This document shows, one piece after another, positions 1 through 10,359 of a stretch of 64,000 bases of DNA. The notes beneath the pieces are model-generated. The model did not search any database, had not been told where the DNA came from, and saw only the letters and a list, made by a program, of their open reading frames with translations. The position numbers and the translations under genes are program-made. How positions within the stretch are numbered: position 1 is the stretch's first letter; each line of letters begins with the position of its first letter. Source of the DNA: Trametopsis cervina (Eukaryota; Basidiomycota; Agaricomycetes; Polyporales; Irpicaceae). The DNA is taken from positions 124,001 to 188,000 of the forward strand of contig MU278359.1 in the NCBI GenBank assembly GCA_022385755.1. The letters run 5' to 3'.

Positions 1-763
1 GGATGGCTCTTCCTTTTCCGAATGGCTCGCCGATATGCGGTAGAGCGGGGGCTCTGGGATGTTCTAGTGCGGCGTCACGAGAAGGGTGCACAGCCGTCAT
101 GCATGAGGGTTGGGAAGCAGTAATTCGGAATTGGAGTCTGCAATCCGAATTCAAGAGCCTACATCATCCGAATTCCGAATTGTCTGTCTCAGAAGCGAGG
201 GTCGTGGCAGGGCGCAGATGATGACTTTTCACAAGCAAGAGGTGGATAGCGGACACTTGTGCGCGGTTTTCAAGACATGTTGAGAGTTGGTATAAGAGTT
301 GTGGGTGTTGGTGGGTGTTCCGGAGGGAGGGATGAAATTGAGGAAGGGGCAGCCGGAAGAACGGCTTTCGGTCGGCCTCGGCGCCGGGTACATCAGCACA
401 TTATTAACGATATTCGGAATTGCTCTTGACACCTGTTTTAATTTTTGGTTACGTCCATAAGTTTTGGGCTTCTCAGCCAATCACGGTACTTGAAAGACAG
501 GGCGGCATACCGGCCATCAGCTGCTGGTGGGCAAAGCTCGAAACTAGACTGAGACCATTGGCCGCCGGAATGAATGTCATGGGCATAGCCTGTACAAGAG
601 AACTCGATTGTCATGCGCCCATCTGGGTAGCATACCCTTCTCTAGATGGTCCGGTCTGTCAGGATGTGCTCCAGTAGTATAAGAGTCCTTTCGAGCAACA
701 GGGGGACGTAACAAAGCCCCCTCCTCAGACCCCGACTTTTCGTAACTCATTTCCGCCACCTGC
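1..763. other. No recognisable gene; AT-palindrome-rich flank
   Basis: Short open frames on both strands show no family resemblance, no splice pattern and no conserved motif. The stretch around 120-190 and again near 412 contains several copies of an ATTCGGAATT / TCCGAATT palindromic motif. The end of this segment should contain the promoter of the downstream Ssu1-like gene. No clear TATA box was found. Confidence 0.4.
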
Positions 764-2221
764 ATGAGTATCATACTACCGCACTCGCAGTGGAAGTCGT
801 GGCCGGACCGCGTTCGGTAGGTTCATTGGCATTCTATATGGCGCGTACCCCTGCTCAACGTGCCCCTTCAGCCACTTTACCTGGGCATGGCATGCCGTCA
901 TCATGGGTACTGGTGTCGTGTCTGCTCTCCTTCACCTATTCCCTTACAACAATGGGTGTCTCGCACTCAAAGTTATGGGGCTCATCTTTTTCCTCCTCAA
1001 TCTCGTCCTCTTCGTGTTCGTGTGCACCATGACTGTGCTACGTTATTCACTCTTCCCAGAGGTGAGTGTAACCAGGACTCACCTGAAGCGCCATCTCATT
1101 GCTCCCCAACAGATATGGGCCATGATGATCGTGCATCCAGCACAGAGCCTCTTCATAGGCTGCTTCCCCATGGGCGCAGCAACGCTGATCAACGCTGGTC
1201 TTGTGAGTAACATACTCGCCCTCACCAATACCACGGAAAACTCACCATGAGACAGAACGTACACCAAGACTGGTCAAGTGGCGGCACAGCCAGCAACGCC
1301 TTCCTATGGTCTCTTTGGGGCTTTTGGTGGCTGGACTCTGCAGTCTCCTATGCGATAGCCTTCGGCATGCTGTACGCCATGATGATCCACCAGGACCACT
1401 CATTGTCGAAGATGACCGCCACATGGCTGCTCCCCTTCGTAACCCTCATCGTCGCATCCTCCACCGGCGGTCTCCTATCCAACGTCATCCGCGAGCAGTC
1501 ACACACACTCGCTCTCGTCACCACCGGCTTCTCCTTCACCATGGTCATCATCGGCCTCTCCTTCGCCCTCATCTTCATCTGCGTCTACTGCGCTCGCCTC
1601 ATCACCTCCGGCCCGCCAGATGCAGGCCTCATCCTCTCCGCCTTCGTCGTCCTCGGCCCACTCGGCCAAGGCGGGTTCTCCCTCCTCGTCAACGGTCAGG
1701 ACCTCTCTCTCCTCCTTCCCCTCCACCTCGGCGGCAATTTCCCTGAGACAGCGCTCGCCGGTCAGATGCTCTTCGCCGGGTGTTTCATCGGCGGGTACAT
1801 CCTCTGGAGCATGGGTTTCGCGTGGATCTTCATCTCCCTCATCTCCATCGGGCATGTCCTGCGCTCGAACAAACTGCCCTTCTCGATGGCGTACTGGGGG
1901 CTTATTTTCCCGAACGGGACGTTCGCGCTGCTGTCCGTCCAGCTCTCCAAGGTGCTCGATAGCGGCTTCTTCCGTGCGTTCGGCGCGGCGTGGTCCTGTG
2001 TCGTGTTTGCGCTCTGGGTCGCTGTCTTCATCCGCAGCATCCCGTCGTTCATTGATGGATCGATGTTCAAGGCGCCGTATGTCGTTGACAAGCCTATCGC
2101 GCAAGCCTCCCCGTTCGACCTTGAGAAGACGGCACAACGCGAGTCCGGGATGTCGACGCCGGAGAATAACCTCAGCACAGCGGACGCCTTCGATAAGATG
2201 CAGCTCGAAAGACCTATGTGA
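764..2221 (+). CDS. Ssu1/TDT-family sulfite (dicarboxylate-type) exporter
   Basis: Exons 764-816, 872-1061, 1113-1202 and 1256-2221 join in phase to a 432-residue polytopic membrane protein. The family (C4-dicarboxylate transporter/malic acid transport, fungal Ssu1) exports sulfite or carries dicarboxylates across the plasma membrane. Visible family marks are an N-terminal HFTWAW motif followed at once by MGTGVVS, then about ten hydrophobic segments and a short hydrophilic C-tail. The first exon is tiny: the ATG at 764 gives 17 residues before an intron whose removal recreates the RHFTWAW context, which is why I prefer it over the internal ATG at 903. Length is close to yeast Ssu1 (about 460 aa). 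Substrate is not readable from sequence; sulfite efflux is the best guess. A 212-aa open frame antisense to exon 4 is a shadow. Confidence 0.85.
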
Positions 2222-2898
2222 AGCACCTTATGTTCATTGTCGCCTCGGCTTTCCCTTCACGATTCATGCCCCTGTGTATTGTAGCATCTTTCTTTTCCAT
2301 TACCAGTCATTTCATGCACGCACCGACAATACCCTAATCGCCCTAAGCAACACAGCCGCATAATACAACCTCATCCATAGACGTCTTCTTGTAAATTATA
2401 GTAGAATCTCTGTTGATAGTCGCTCTGATGCAATCTCCTTGTTGTAAAGCTGTGCGTGTCAGGTGAGAGAAAGATCGACTTTCGCCAACGAATGAGATCA
2501 TGCGCATTTTGAAGCTTATTGATGAAAAGGTGGGAGTAGGCGAAATACTTGGCCGATGATAGGCTGACCGTCGAAATGCACCACCCATGTGCAGAACGGT
2601 CTCTGACAAGCTCACAATCGCAGCTCATTTATTGGGCCACTACCTCTCGACAGCATCTATGTAACGCTCGTTAGCGACCAGTCAAGTTCGGTGCGTTCAA
2701 AATGCACGTACCCATCCTGCTATGCAACCGGCCATACAACGGAATAGTCATTCTATGCTTGCAGACGTGGGGAATTTAGTAAGTCATATCTATGTTTGCA
2801 GATAGTTCGTAAAAAAAGTACATTAGTATCCCAATACTGCTCGTGTCTATCCATGAAAAATATCGTCCACCCGATACCGCACAGCGTCGGTGCTCCCG
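2222..2898. other. Intergenic, convergent 3' ends
   Basis: Lies between the 3' ends of the Ssu1-like gene and the PI 4-kinase gene. Only short open frames without resemblance to any family are present. It presumably holds both 3' UTRs and terminators. No RNA gene or repeat was seen. Confidence 0.4.
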
Positions 2899-5800
2899 TT
2901 ACCAACATGAAAGTAGAGGCTTCGTGTTGACAGTTTCCAATCGCTACAAATCGGGGTCCTCATATTAGCACATGCCCAAGCCCGCGAACGGAAGAGACGA
3001 CACGAACCTCCGCGATAACCAACCGCCGTCTGGGCGAATTCGCCGCCTCCATCCACTCCAAACTCGGACGTTCTACAGAAGCTGTCCATGGCGCGTGTAG
3101 CGGATTGGGTGAGTCTAATTGAGGCATTGACTTAGACATCGCCACTAGGTCCTCTTCATTCAGAGCCGTCTCATCGTCTCCAGCATCGTCTTCTTGCACA
3201 ACAGGCAACCGCTCTGATAGTCCAGAAGGGGATACTATAGCTTCAGCTTCGGGATCCTGAGACTTCTTCTTAGACCGGATGGTGCCCACATCCATCTCTT
3301 CGTCCTCATCAATGGGGTCTTCCTCGACACCCAGTCGCTTCAGACCAGCTTCGACGGCGTCCAGACGCTCCATGTGCTCCAGCACTGTCACACCAGTCGT
3401 AGCAGGATGCACACGAGAAAACTTAGCAGAGAAAGATACAGGCCTTGGAGAGCCTGTGAATTCAGTGGAGACGCGTCGTATTGGAGGTGGGAAGTCGGTG
3501 ACACTCTGACTTCTCCTGGAACGAGGTTCTACCGGCATGGTATTGATAGAGATGTGCGGTGATTGTGGCGATTTGGGAACGTAGGAAGCAGGACCGCTGA
3601 GGATTGCCGGAGTGCTGTCGTCAGAAACTTCGACTTCGTCGTCCCAAACTAGTACTTTCTGGCGTCGGGTAAGCTCCAGCGGACCTGTATGGAATCAGTG
3701 CATATCAGACATAAAGTGAATGCACACGAACCTTCATCCTAGGAATATGAATGAGTATGAGTGAGTCAAAAAGGTTCCGCAGATCTTACGCACAGAGTGT
3801 TTAAGAGACTGAACAATATTCCAGGCTTGCCCCTTGATGACTGCTAATTGACGCTATGAACCCCTGCATGAGGTTGTCTTCTGGCAAGAGATGACCAGGA
3901 ATACTTACGTTGAACATCTTGGGGTGGAAGTCAGGGTCAACGGCAAATAGCTTCCTCAGCTCGTACGTTGTATCCGACCACCATTCCTTCGATGTCAATA
4001 ACGGCAGGAAGTGATCCCGAGTTTTCTGGCTGAACGGCTTGCCAATGATGGTTACAGGAAGGTAGAGCCATCCATAAGTGTAAGATCTCCACCCTTTGGG
4101 GTGTTCGTGCGGGAAGGAGAGCGAGTTGTCGATGGCCGCGATGTGTATGTGAGGACGGTCGGTATATGACGTGTTTATCCCGCCCATAGAGCTTCGGTTA
4201 CCCGCCGTTGAGGACGGACCTGCAACCATCTGAGGCGAACCTGTTGGCGGAATAGTGGTCCGTCGCAACTCGGTCATTTGCGGCGTGTCACGGAAGGTAG
4301 ATCGCGAGGGAGCCGTATCTATGAGTGTAGAACCGTGCCTGATATTACAGTGTTTGATCATGTAATTGTCGGCTCCTCGGTCGGTGTTCAGCATAAGATA
4401 GTCTGTAAGTAGCATGGTTTAATGGTGAGGCTTGGCAGTTATGCATTATACATACCTAATATCACAAGTCTGGGATTATATTATCAATGAAGACGAAGCC
4501 CGCAGAAATGACGGATACACTACTCACTTCTCTAACTCTTCTCTAAAGCTGTCTTGCAATGCGGGAGACCAGTAAAACGGTTCGTTCGGGAGGGTCTCCG
4601 TGGCGTCAAACAATACGCGCTCGTCTTCTCGCTCTTCTTCATCGAGAAGATCCTCTTCGACACCCGTCTTTCCGCATATGATTTTCATGGTGTTCCAAGC
4701 TCTCGCAGATAAGCTACGCTTCCGGTGACTTGAATCATCAAATGTATCAGAGATAGCGCGTCCTGGCCACGGATGCTTTCGCAAGAAGTCGGACGCATCT
4801 AACACTCGGCGTTGGCTGGCTGCATTCTGGGGCACTTCATAGCATGCACGACTTACCTGTGAAACCGTGCAGGAAGTATTGCATGCTGCCTATCTTGTCT
4901 GGCAGGGGTTTGCCCTTCTTTGCAGCGTTTCGGTCTAACCAGTCATAGTAAAATGCCTGAATGCGATTCAGCTATGCAAACAAGAAGGCGTGGGGTAAAA
5001 AGCAGGCTCACGGGACTAGATAGAGAGACAAGCTCCGTCCGAGGGACGATGTACAACTTGAGTCGTTCATCCAAGAGAGATGCGGCCGCCTCAGAGATGT
5101 AGCTATCCTGCATTTAGTACAGTGACGTGAAGGGAACGCGGTGAACGCACCTTAAATTTGGAATGAGACAGGCCCTACCAAAGGGTATGATCCAGCGAAA
5201 TTGTCTATGTAACCATTTCGTGGTCTAAGAGCCATGAGACATAGTTTCCGGAGCATGGATGCCGGACTATACCTTGGGGTTGAGGTTCCCGTATGGTTCT
5301 TCATCTTTAGGCTTGAAGACGCTGCACTAAAGTCGTACGCTTATACCACTGAGCAAGGAGGGACACACTCACGCTACAGTTTGTACCTTCCCATCGACTT
5401 TCGCCCGCGCAAAGTACGATCCGGAGGAGCCCTTCGTAATCATCTTGGGGTGTATACCGTCCGCGATAGCATCTTTGACTGGCTCAACCACGTTACTGTG
5501 TTAGATCAGAATGAGCAATAGCCGAAGTTTCGTGCCCCAACTCACATTCTGAAGTCCACCTTACTCATAGGCGGTTTGTGGTCCAAAGTCTTTGGCTATA
5601 CAGAGCATTCCAGAAAGCCGTACAACACACGAAGAGACATCTGGACTCACAGGAGTATCGTCCACATATGTGACCTCGATATGTGGCGCAAAGACACTAT
5701 GCCAAATCTCCTTACGAGACTTGTCGTCCACCTTCTTACGCCGTTTCACCTTTTGAGTAATGGATTCTGTCCACCTCGTCTGCATTTCAACATAGTTCAG

Positions 5801-6003
5801 TCATGCGCAGTGCAATGTAAGACCTACCTCTTGAAAGCGGTATCCAGTTTGCTCAAATCAATGTGTCCTGGCCGCTGCGCACGCTGCATACCGCGAGAAG
5901 GACCCGCTGAGGCTGTGACGGGTGTGGGGAGGTCTCCGACGTCGTCTTCATTGTCGTAGTCCACATTCTGTGCGAGAGGTTGATACTCTGCGCGGTTGGG
6001 CAT
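2899..6003 (-). CDS. LSB6: Type II phosphatidylinositol 4-kinase (Lsb6/PI4K2 family)
   Basis: Fifteen exons (5828-6003, 5651-5774, 5546-5595, 5373-5495, 5273-5321, 5151-5224, 5012-5102, 4857-4956, 4528-4798, 4456-4469, 3909-4402, 3794-3853, 3732-3738, 3008-3684, 2899-2943) total 2355 nt and encode 784 residues with every junction in phase. The enzyme makes PI4P from phosphatidylinositol on Golgi, endosome and vacuole membranes. Family blocks read in order: RWTESI, a GSSGSYF nucleotide loop, VFKPKDEEPYGNLNPK with the ATP-binding lysine, the DASDFLRKHPWPGRAISD block, catalytic NTDRGADNYMIK, metal-binding AIDNSLSFP, then LLTSKEWW and KLFAVDPDF. A Ser/Thr-rich insertion of about 65 residues separates the catalytic loop from AIDNS. 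The tail is long and acidic or Ser-rich, ending in a RRR..VIAERLETV-type terminus. Two exons are only 14 and 7 nt long, and both are needed to restore conserved sequence. Confidence 0.93.
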
Positions 6004-6384
6004 GGTACGCAGAGGAACCAGTGTTGTTCACGATGAGTGTGCTTGGTCGCTAACCTCACTAAACGTGGCTTGAGCTCAGTGCGAGCGCTAAGAGCTATAC
6101 TGCGATCATTCTGAAGCCGTTGACCTCTACTTTGAAACCCCGGTGGTGTTGCGTCGATGAGTCCTGTTGGATGCGAGTGAAGTGGATAATTCTGAAGGGC
6201 AAGATGTATATAAATAAACAATGAAAGCTACACATGATTGAGGTATCGATAATGGTGATGCAGAGAGACGATAAAGGGTATACGGGCTCGATAACCTAGA
6301 AGTAAAAAAAAGCGAAGGAGACAGAAGACATGTCCCAATGAAGCAGGCGAAGTCTTCGATATCCGTATAGTGCCTGAGATGGCC

Positions 6385-7371
6385 CTAAATATCCTGTCTC
6401 AGCCGGATGATAGAGTAGATGGTGTGAATGAAATGCAGGAACGAAATAATGCCGACGAATGCAATGATTATAATCGACCACCCCTGGAGGTGTTGCCGTG
6501 CGACAGGGGTGGGAGCTAGATGTGTCTGGCTAGACCCCAAATGTCCTTCTTCGTCAAAAGGAAGGTCCATCGGCGCGGCACCGGTTTGGGTGCAGTACGA
6601 CATGAGGGATGCCACTGTAGTAAGCATGCACCTGTTGCATCAATAAATACGGCGCTCATAACGTTGAGTTATCTGAATAACTCACCAGATTGAGGAAGAG
6701 AGCGGCACCGCAAAAAGCCTTGCTGCCCTCATTAGCGCACGGTGGTCTGGACGATCCTATTGAAAGGTGAGCTAACCCCTATGTACGCGGATAGGACAGG
6801 CTCACCAGAAACACTCGCGCTGCGCTTTCTGTTTTCATTAGAGGCACAAGTGACAGGAGGGGGGCGGATGTCACAACATTGTCCAAGGCGAAGACTATAG
6901 AGATAAGGCCGAACATTTGAGGTACGGCCTGAGGAGAATATTGAACGACAAATGTGTTGGCCCTAAATGGATTCGTGTATTAGAGAGGAAAGATGCCTGG
7001 AAATATGGAACCCACATGGTACACATGGCAGCGACAAATAACGTGTGGTGGCCTCGTTTAGACAAGTCGTCTATTAGCGATATCCATGCATCGTGAGGAC
7101 GACGGCGATGATTTCCCCGGTCCGGAGCATTTGACATAGAGCTGAAGTAGAAGAGATGAAGGCCGAAGAGTCCAACATAGTCATACAGCCACTGAATAGA
7201 AAAGCAGAGCCTGCCGATGACCAGTAATATGGCTGACATGAACTTGGATGTGGGTGTCTTCGCACTTATGGGGGCTGGGGACGTCTGCACTTGTGTGGAG
7301 GGTAGGACTGGTGAATTGCCCAGGGTTCGCTTAGCTGCTGAGCAAGGTGGTCGTGTATGCATGATGTTCAA
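6385..7371 (-). CDS. Probable multi-exon membrane protein, structure unresolved
   Basis: I do not recognise the family. Several minus-strand segments look like spliced exons of one membrane protein. One holds hydrophobic MSAILLVIGRLCFSIQ and YVGLFGLHLFYF (about 7150-7260). A second reads PQMFGLISIVFALDN and ends at a GTGAGC donor near 6808. A third (about 6690-6765) ends in CGAALFLNL before GTGAGT. The last holds the very hydrophobic IIIIAFVGIISFLHFIH and stops at 6385. The reading frame between the first two segments could not be joined convincingly, so boundaries, start (candidate ATGs at 7371 and 7362) and total length are uncertain. Expected location is a cellular membrane; function is unknown. 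It is divergent from the PI 4-kinase by about 380 bases without a visible gene. Confidence 0.4.
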
Positions 7372-10359
7372 CCAATTGATTGGTCGGATGGCAAATAAGT
7401 AAGCTAGAGAGGTGTTGGTGTGTAGGGGACAATGGTAATGAGTAGTTTATATACCGGCCAACCTCAAATACGCACCTGAGAAAAGAAATCGCCAACGACC
7501 ATCAACGGGCAGCTTTCATGGAGTGTTTTTGCGGGGCTCGAATATACTTGAGGGAAGTTCCTCCATATTAGCTGTTGGATTTTGAGCAGTGCAAAAGTGC
7601 ATCTGAGATAAGTTATTGGTGTAAACTACTGATTGCGCATTCATCGGTTAACTGGCCGCGTTCACTGCTGCGTAGCTCACTAAGTCAGTGTACTCCATCA
7701 GTCAATGTCACTTTATCGTCTCATATTCCTACCTGTGCGGACGCTGTTACTGGCACCGATATTACGCCATGGGTGCCGCACCATAGCGTCACACCTAACT
7801 AGTTTCTGCACCCCGACATGAAGCTTTGACATCGATGACTCTGTGAGGCATCAATGCCTGCACACATTAGTCTCCAATTCTCCTTTTTGCATGATCTGAC
7901 ATAACCCAGACGGCGCGATGGATGCACTATGGATGGATATAGACATCGGACACATGTTAAATTGCTATGCCACAACGAGCCATCAGCACCCTGTTTGTTG
8001 AATGAGCAGGGTTCAGTACTGTGACAACGGCAGCACGCTGTAGGTATTAATTACAGTAGACGCAGATTACAATACTAATTGGGAACACAGATCACAGGAC
8101 TTCTTGCTGCGCACAGTAAACACGACTGCGGTGCGAGGTTCTATACCCAGGTTTGATCGCAAATCTCAACTCTACAGTACTTTTTTTGAGTGTATTCAAA
8201 TATCAGCATAAGCCAGCAGCGCGGTGAATACAGTGCATGGCGGAGCCCTATCTACGGGGATGAATGGGCTAAGGTCCGGATGCACGACGAAGCAAGCGAC
8301 AAGGGAGGAACACAAAAGTGCGATACAGTGCCTTGCATATGAAACTGCAGTTCCGCATTTGCGCGCAAGCCGTCCAAACACGACCAACTATCCACGAATA
8401 GAATGTAACGGTAACACCATAGTCACACAGTAATTACACCTGCTTCAATGTGTAGTGTCACTATCCTGACTCTCTGTTTCTTCTGAACCAAGAATTGTGC
8501 CCTTCTTTATGTTTTCAAATTATAAGTCTCCAAAACTCATGCATTATGATGTCTCAGTACTGTGGAACAGCTCCTTTATGCACAGTTTGCATGTGACAAA
8601 TGATGTAACACAGTGACTGAAAGTCTGATCCGAACTGCCCATTCTGGACGTATTTGGCTCGAACAAATACATGTGCGAAAATCAGTGACTCAGTTTCATA
8701 TGCAAGGCACTGTAGTGCTGAAGCATACGTGATAACTAGCCGCTCAAAAAGTGAAAGCGAGGCGATTGTCCCGAAGGAATGTACGGACGCCCCGCAGGCG
8801 GTGAGGGCATTGGAGGGGGATGAACTTTCCGCACGGTAAACGGCAGGGAGTTTTATAGCCGCTAGATCGAGATACCGTGTCCCCAAAATGTCAGGAATTA
8901 GGTCCGATCTCAGTCAGACACACGCGCTGAACTGCGCCATGCCAGGGAAAATATGTTCCCACGGTCAGACTGTTTGACCGGTTCGACCGCCTATTGCAAT
9001 GATCACATGACTATTCTACTTGGGGGATAACGGCGCTGCGGGGGCACGCCTGGCCCGATAGCATGTGATTTCTCCGGAAGTGTACTCTTCACACCACTAA
9101 TCTCCTGCGAAGTTGTGACTACTGTAGTAATAGCGCGCGCTGCAGCAGGCCCTCATCCCAAGCGCTCGTGACATGACCACGATCACTTACTATATTTGGG
9201 TCTGCGATCATGATGGGCAGCTTAAAATTTACAGGCACGACTTTGTTGAAAACGCTCAAATACCCGATAGACATGCTATCGGAACATTTTGGGCTGCTGG
9301 AACAAATCCCCTGGCGGGATCTCGGGGAAGACCGATTTGCCCACACGCAGACGTGACCAGGGTCACGCCTTGATTCGAACTCCTATACTGAAGCTCGGGT
9401 CGTAGCAATTTCCGCATCCCTCCTTTTTGCATGCAACACAACTCGGGTGCGTCTGACAAGGGAACAACGACATACATATGAACATTGATTTGGACAATAT
9501 ATGAGCATTGATTTGGACAACTTGCATGTCCCTCGAACTGAGCAATGACGCAGCGCACGGGAAGGGTCTCGAGAAATGACCGGAGGACCTCACATCGATT
9601 TGGACGACAACTCGTGTGGGTTTGGCAGTTCATGTAGATCCTTTGCGACTAGCAAGTAGGATGACAGTTCACGCGCGTGAGAGGGATGATAATTCGTGCG
9701 GACAGACGGCAACTCGTGTGGACTGCTCGCGCGTGTGCACGGCGTATACAAGACACGTGTGAACGGCCTCACAAGTAGGGAGGGGGCACGTAACAAAATT
9801 CACTTCTAATCACTGCGTTCCCGACCCTAGTACATCAAGTACGACTTATTACGCGCCTAGCTTAGCTCAGCTGGGTGCATGTAGGGAGGAACGCGACCAA
9901 TACATACCGCCTCGCCATGGTAGGCATGACATCATTGAAATGCAAGGTGTACATAGCTCGGCTGGGCGCATGTAGAACGTACGTGGCTTCGCTGTACTAC
10001 ACGCATTTCTTTTGAAACTAGCGCCCGCCTACTTGAACTAGCCACACCTGCTTGCCCTGGGGCGGACATAGTGTCTGTGGTAAGGACGTGCAATTGCATA
10101 GGAGGGCAGCGAGGGGTGCATGCGGGAAAGGACAAGGAGGAGGTGAGTGACGAGCGCGGCAGAATGGGTAATGGGGGCGGTGGAGGATTAAGAGGGGCGC
10201 ACGATGTGTGATGGACAAGGAGGGGTGCACGCTGGCAAACAAGGGCGGCGAGCGACTGCGCGGGAGTGAATGACGTTGGGTATATGCAGTGCAATAAGCA
10301 CAGCCTCCATAGAGAACGACGAATAAAATATTTATCACTGATCACACTGGGCTGCAATG
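7372..10359. other. Gene-free interval of about 3 kb
   Basis: Stop-dense in all frames; open frames stay under about 145 codons and show no motif, no plausible intron chain and no similarity to the surrounding families. The only structure I see is the 22-bp inverted repeat at 8326/8691 and a short repeat at about 9480-9520, where a phrase containing GATTTGGACAA recurs. No transposase, reverse transcriptase or RNA gene was recognised. Confidence 0.4.
8326..8712. repeat. 22-bp perfect inverted repeat pair (possible MITE remnant)
   Basis: The 22-mer starting CAGTGCCTTGCATATG at 8326-8347 is repeated exactly, in inverted orientation, at 8691-8712. The element would be 387 bp. The sequence inside the arms is weakly similar in inverted orientation for some tens of bases further. 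No target-site duplication was clear at the outer edges, so the assignment to a transposable element is tentative. Confidence 0.45.

Noticed and set aside
1499..2137. 212-codon antisense frame across the Ssu1-like gene
   Set aside because: Shadow of a GC-rich coding exon; highly charged low-complexity translation and no splice or start context.
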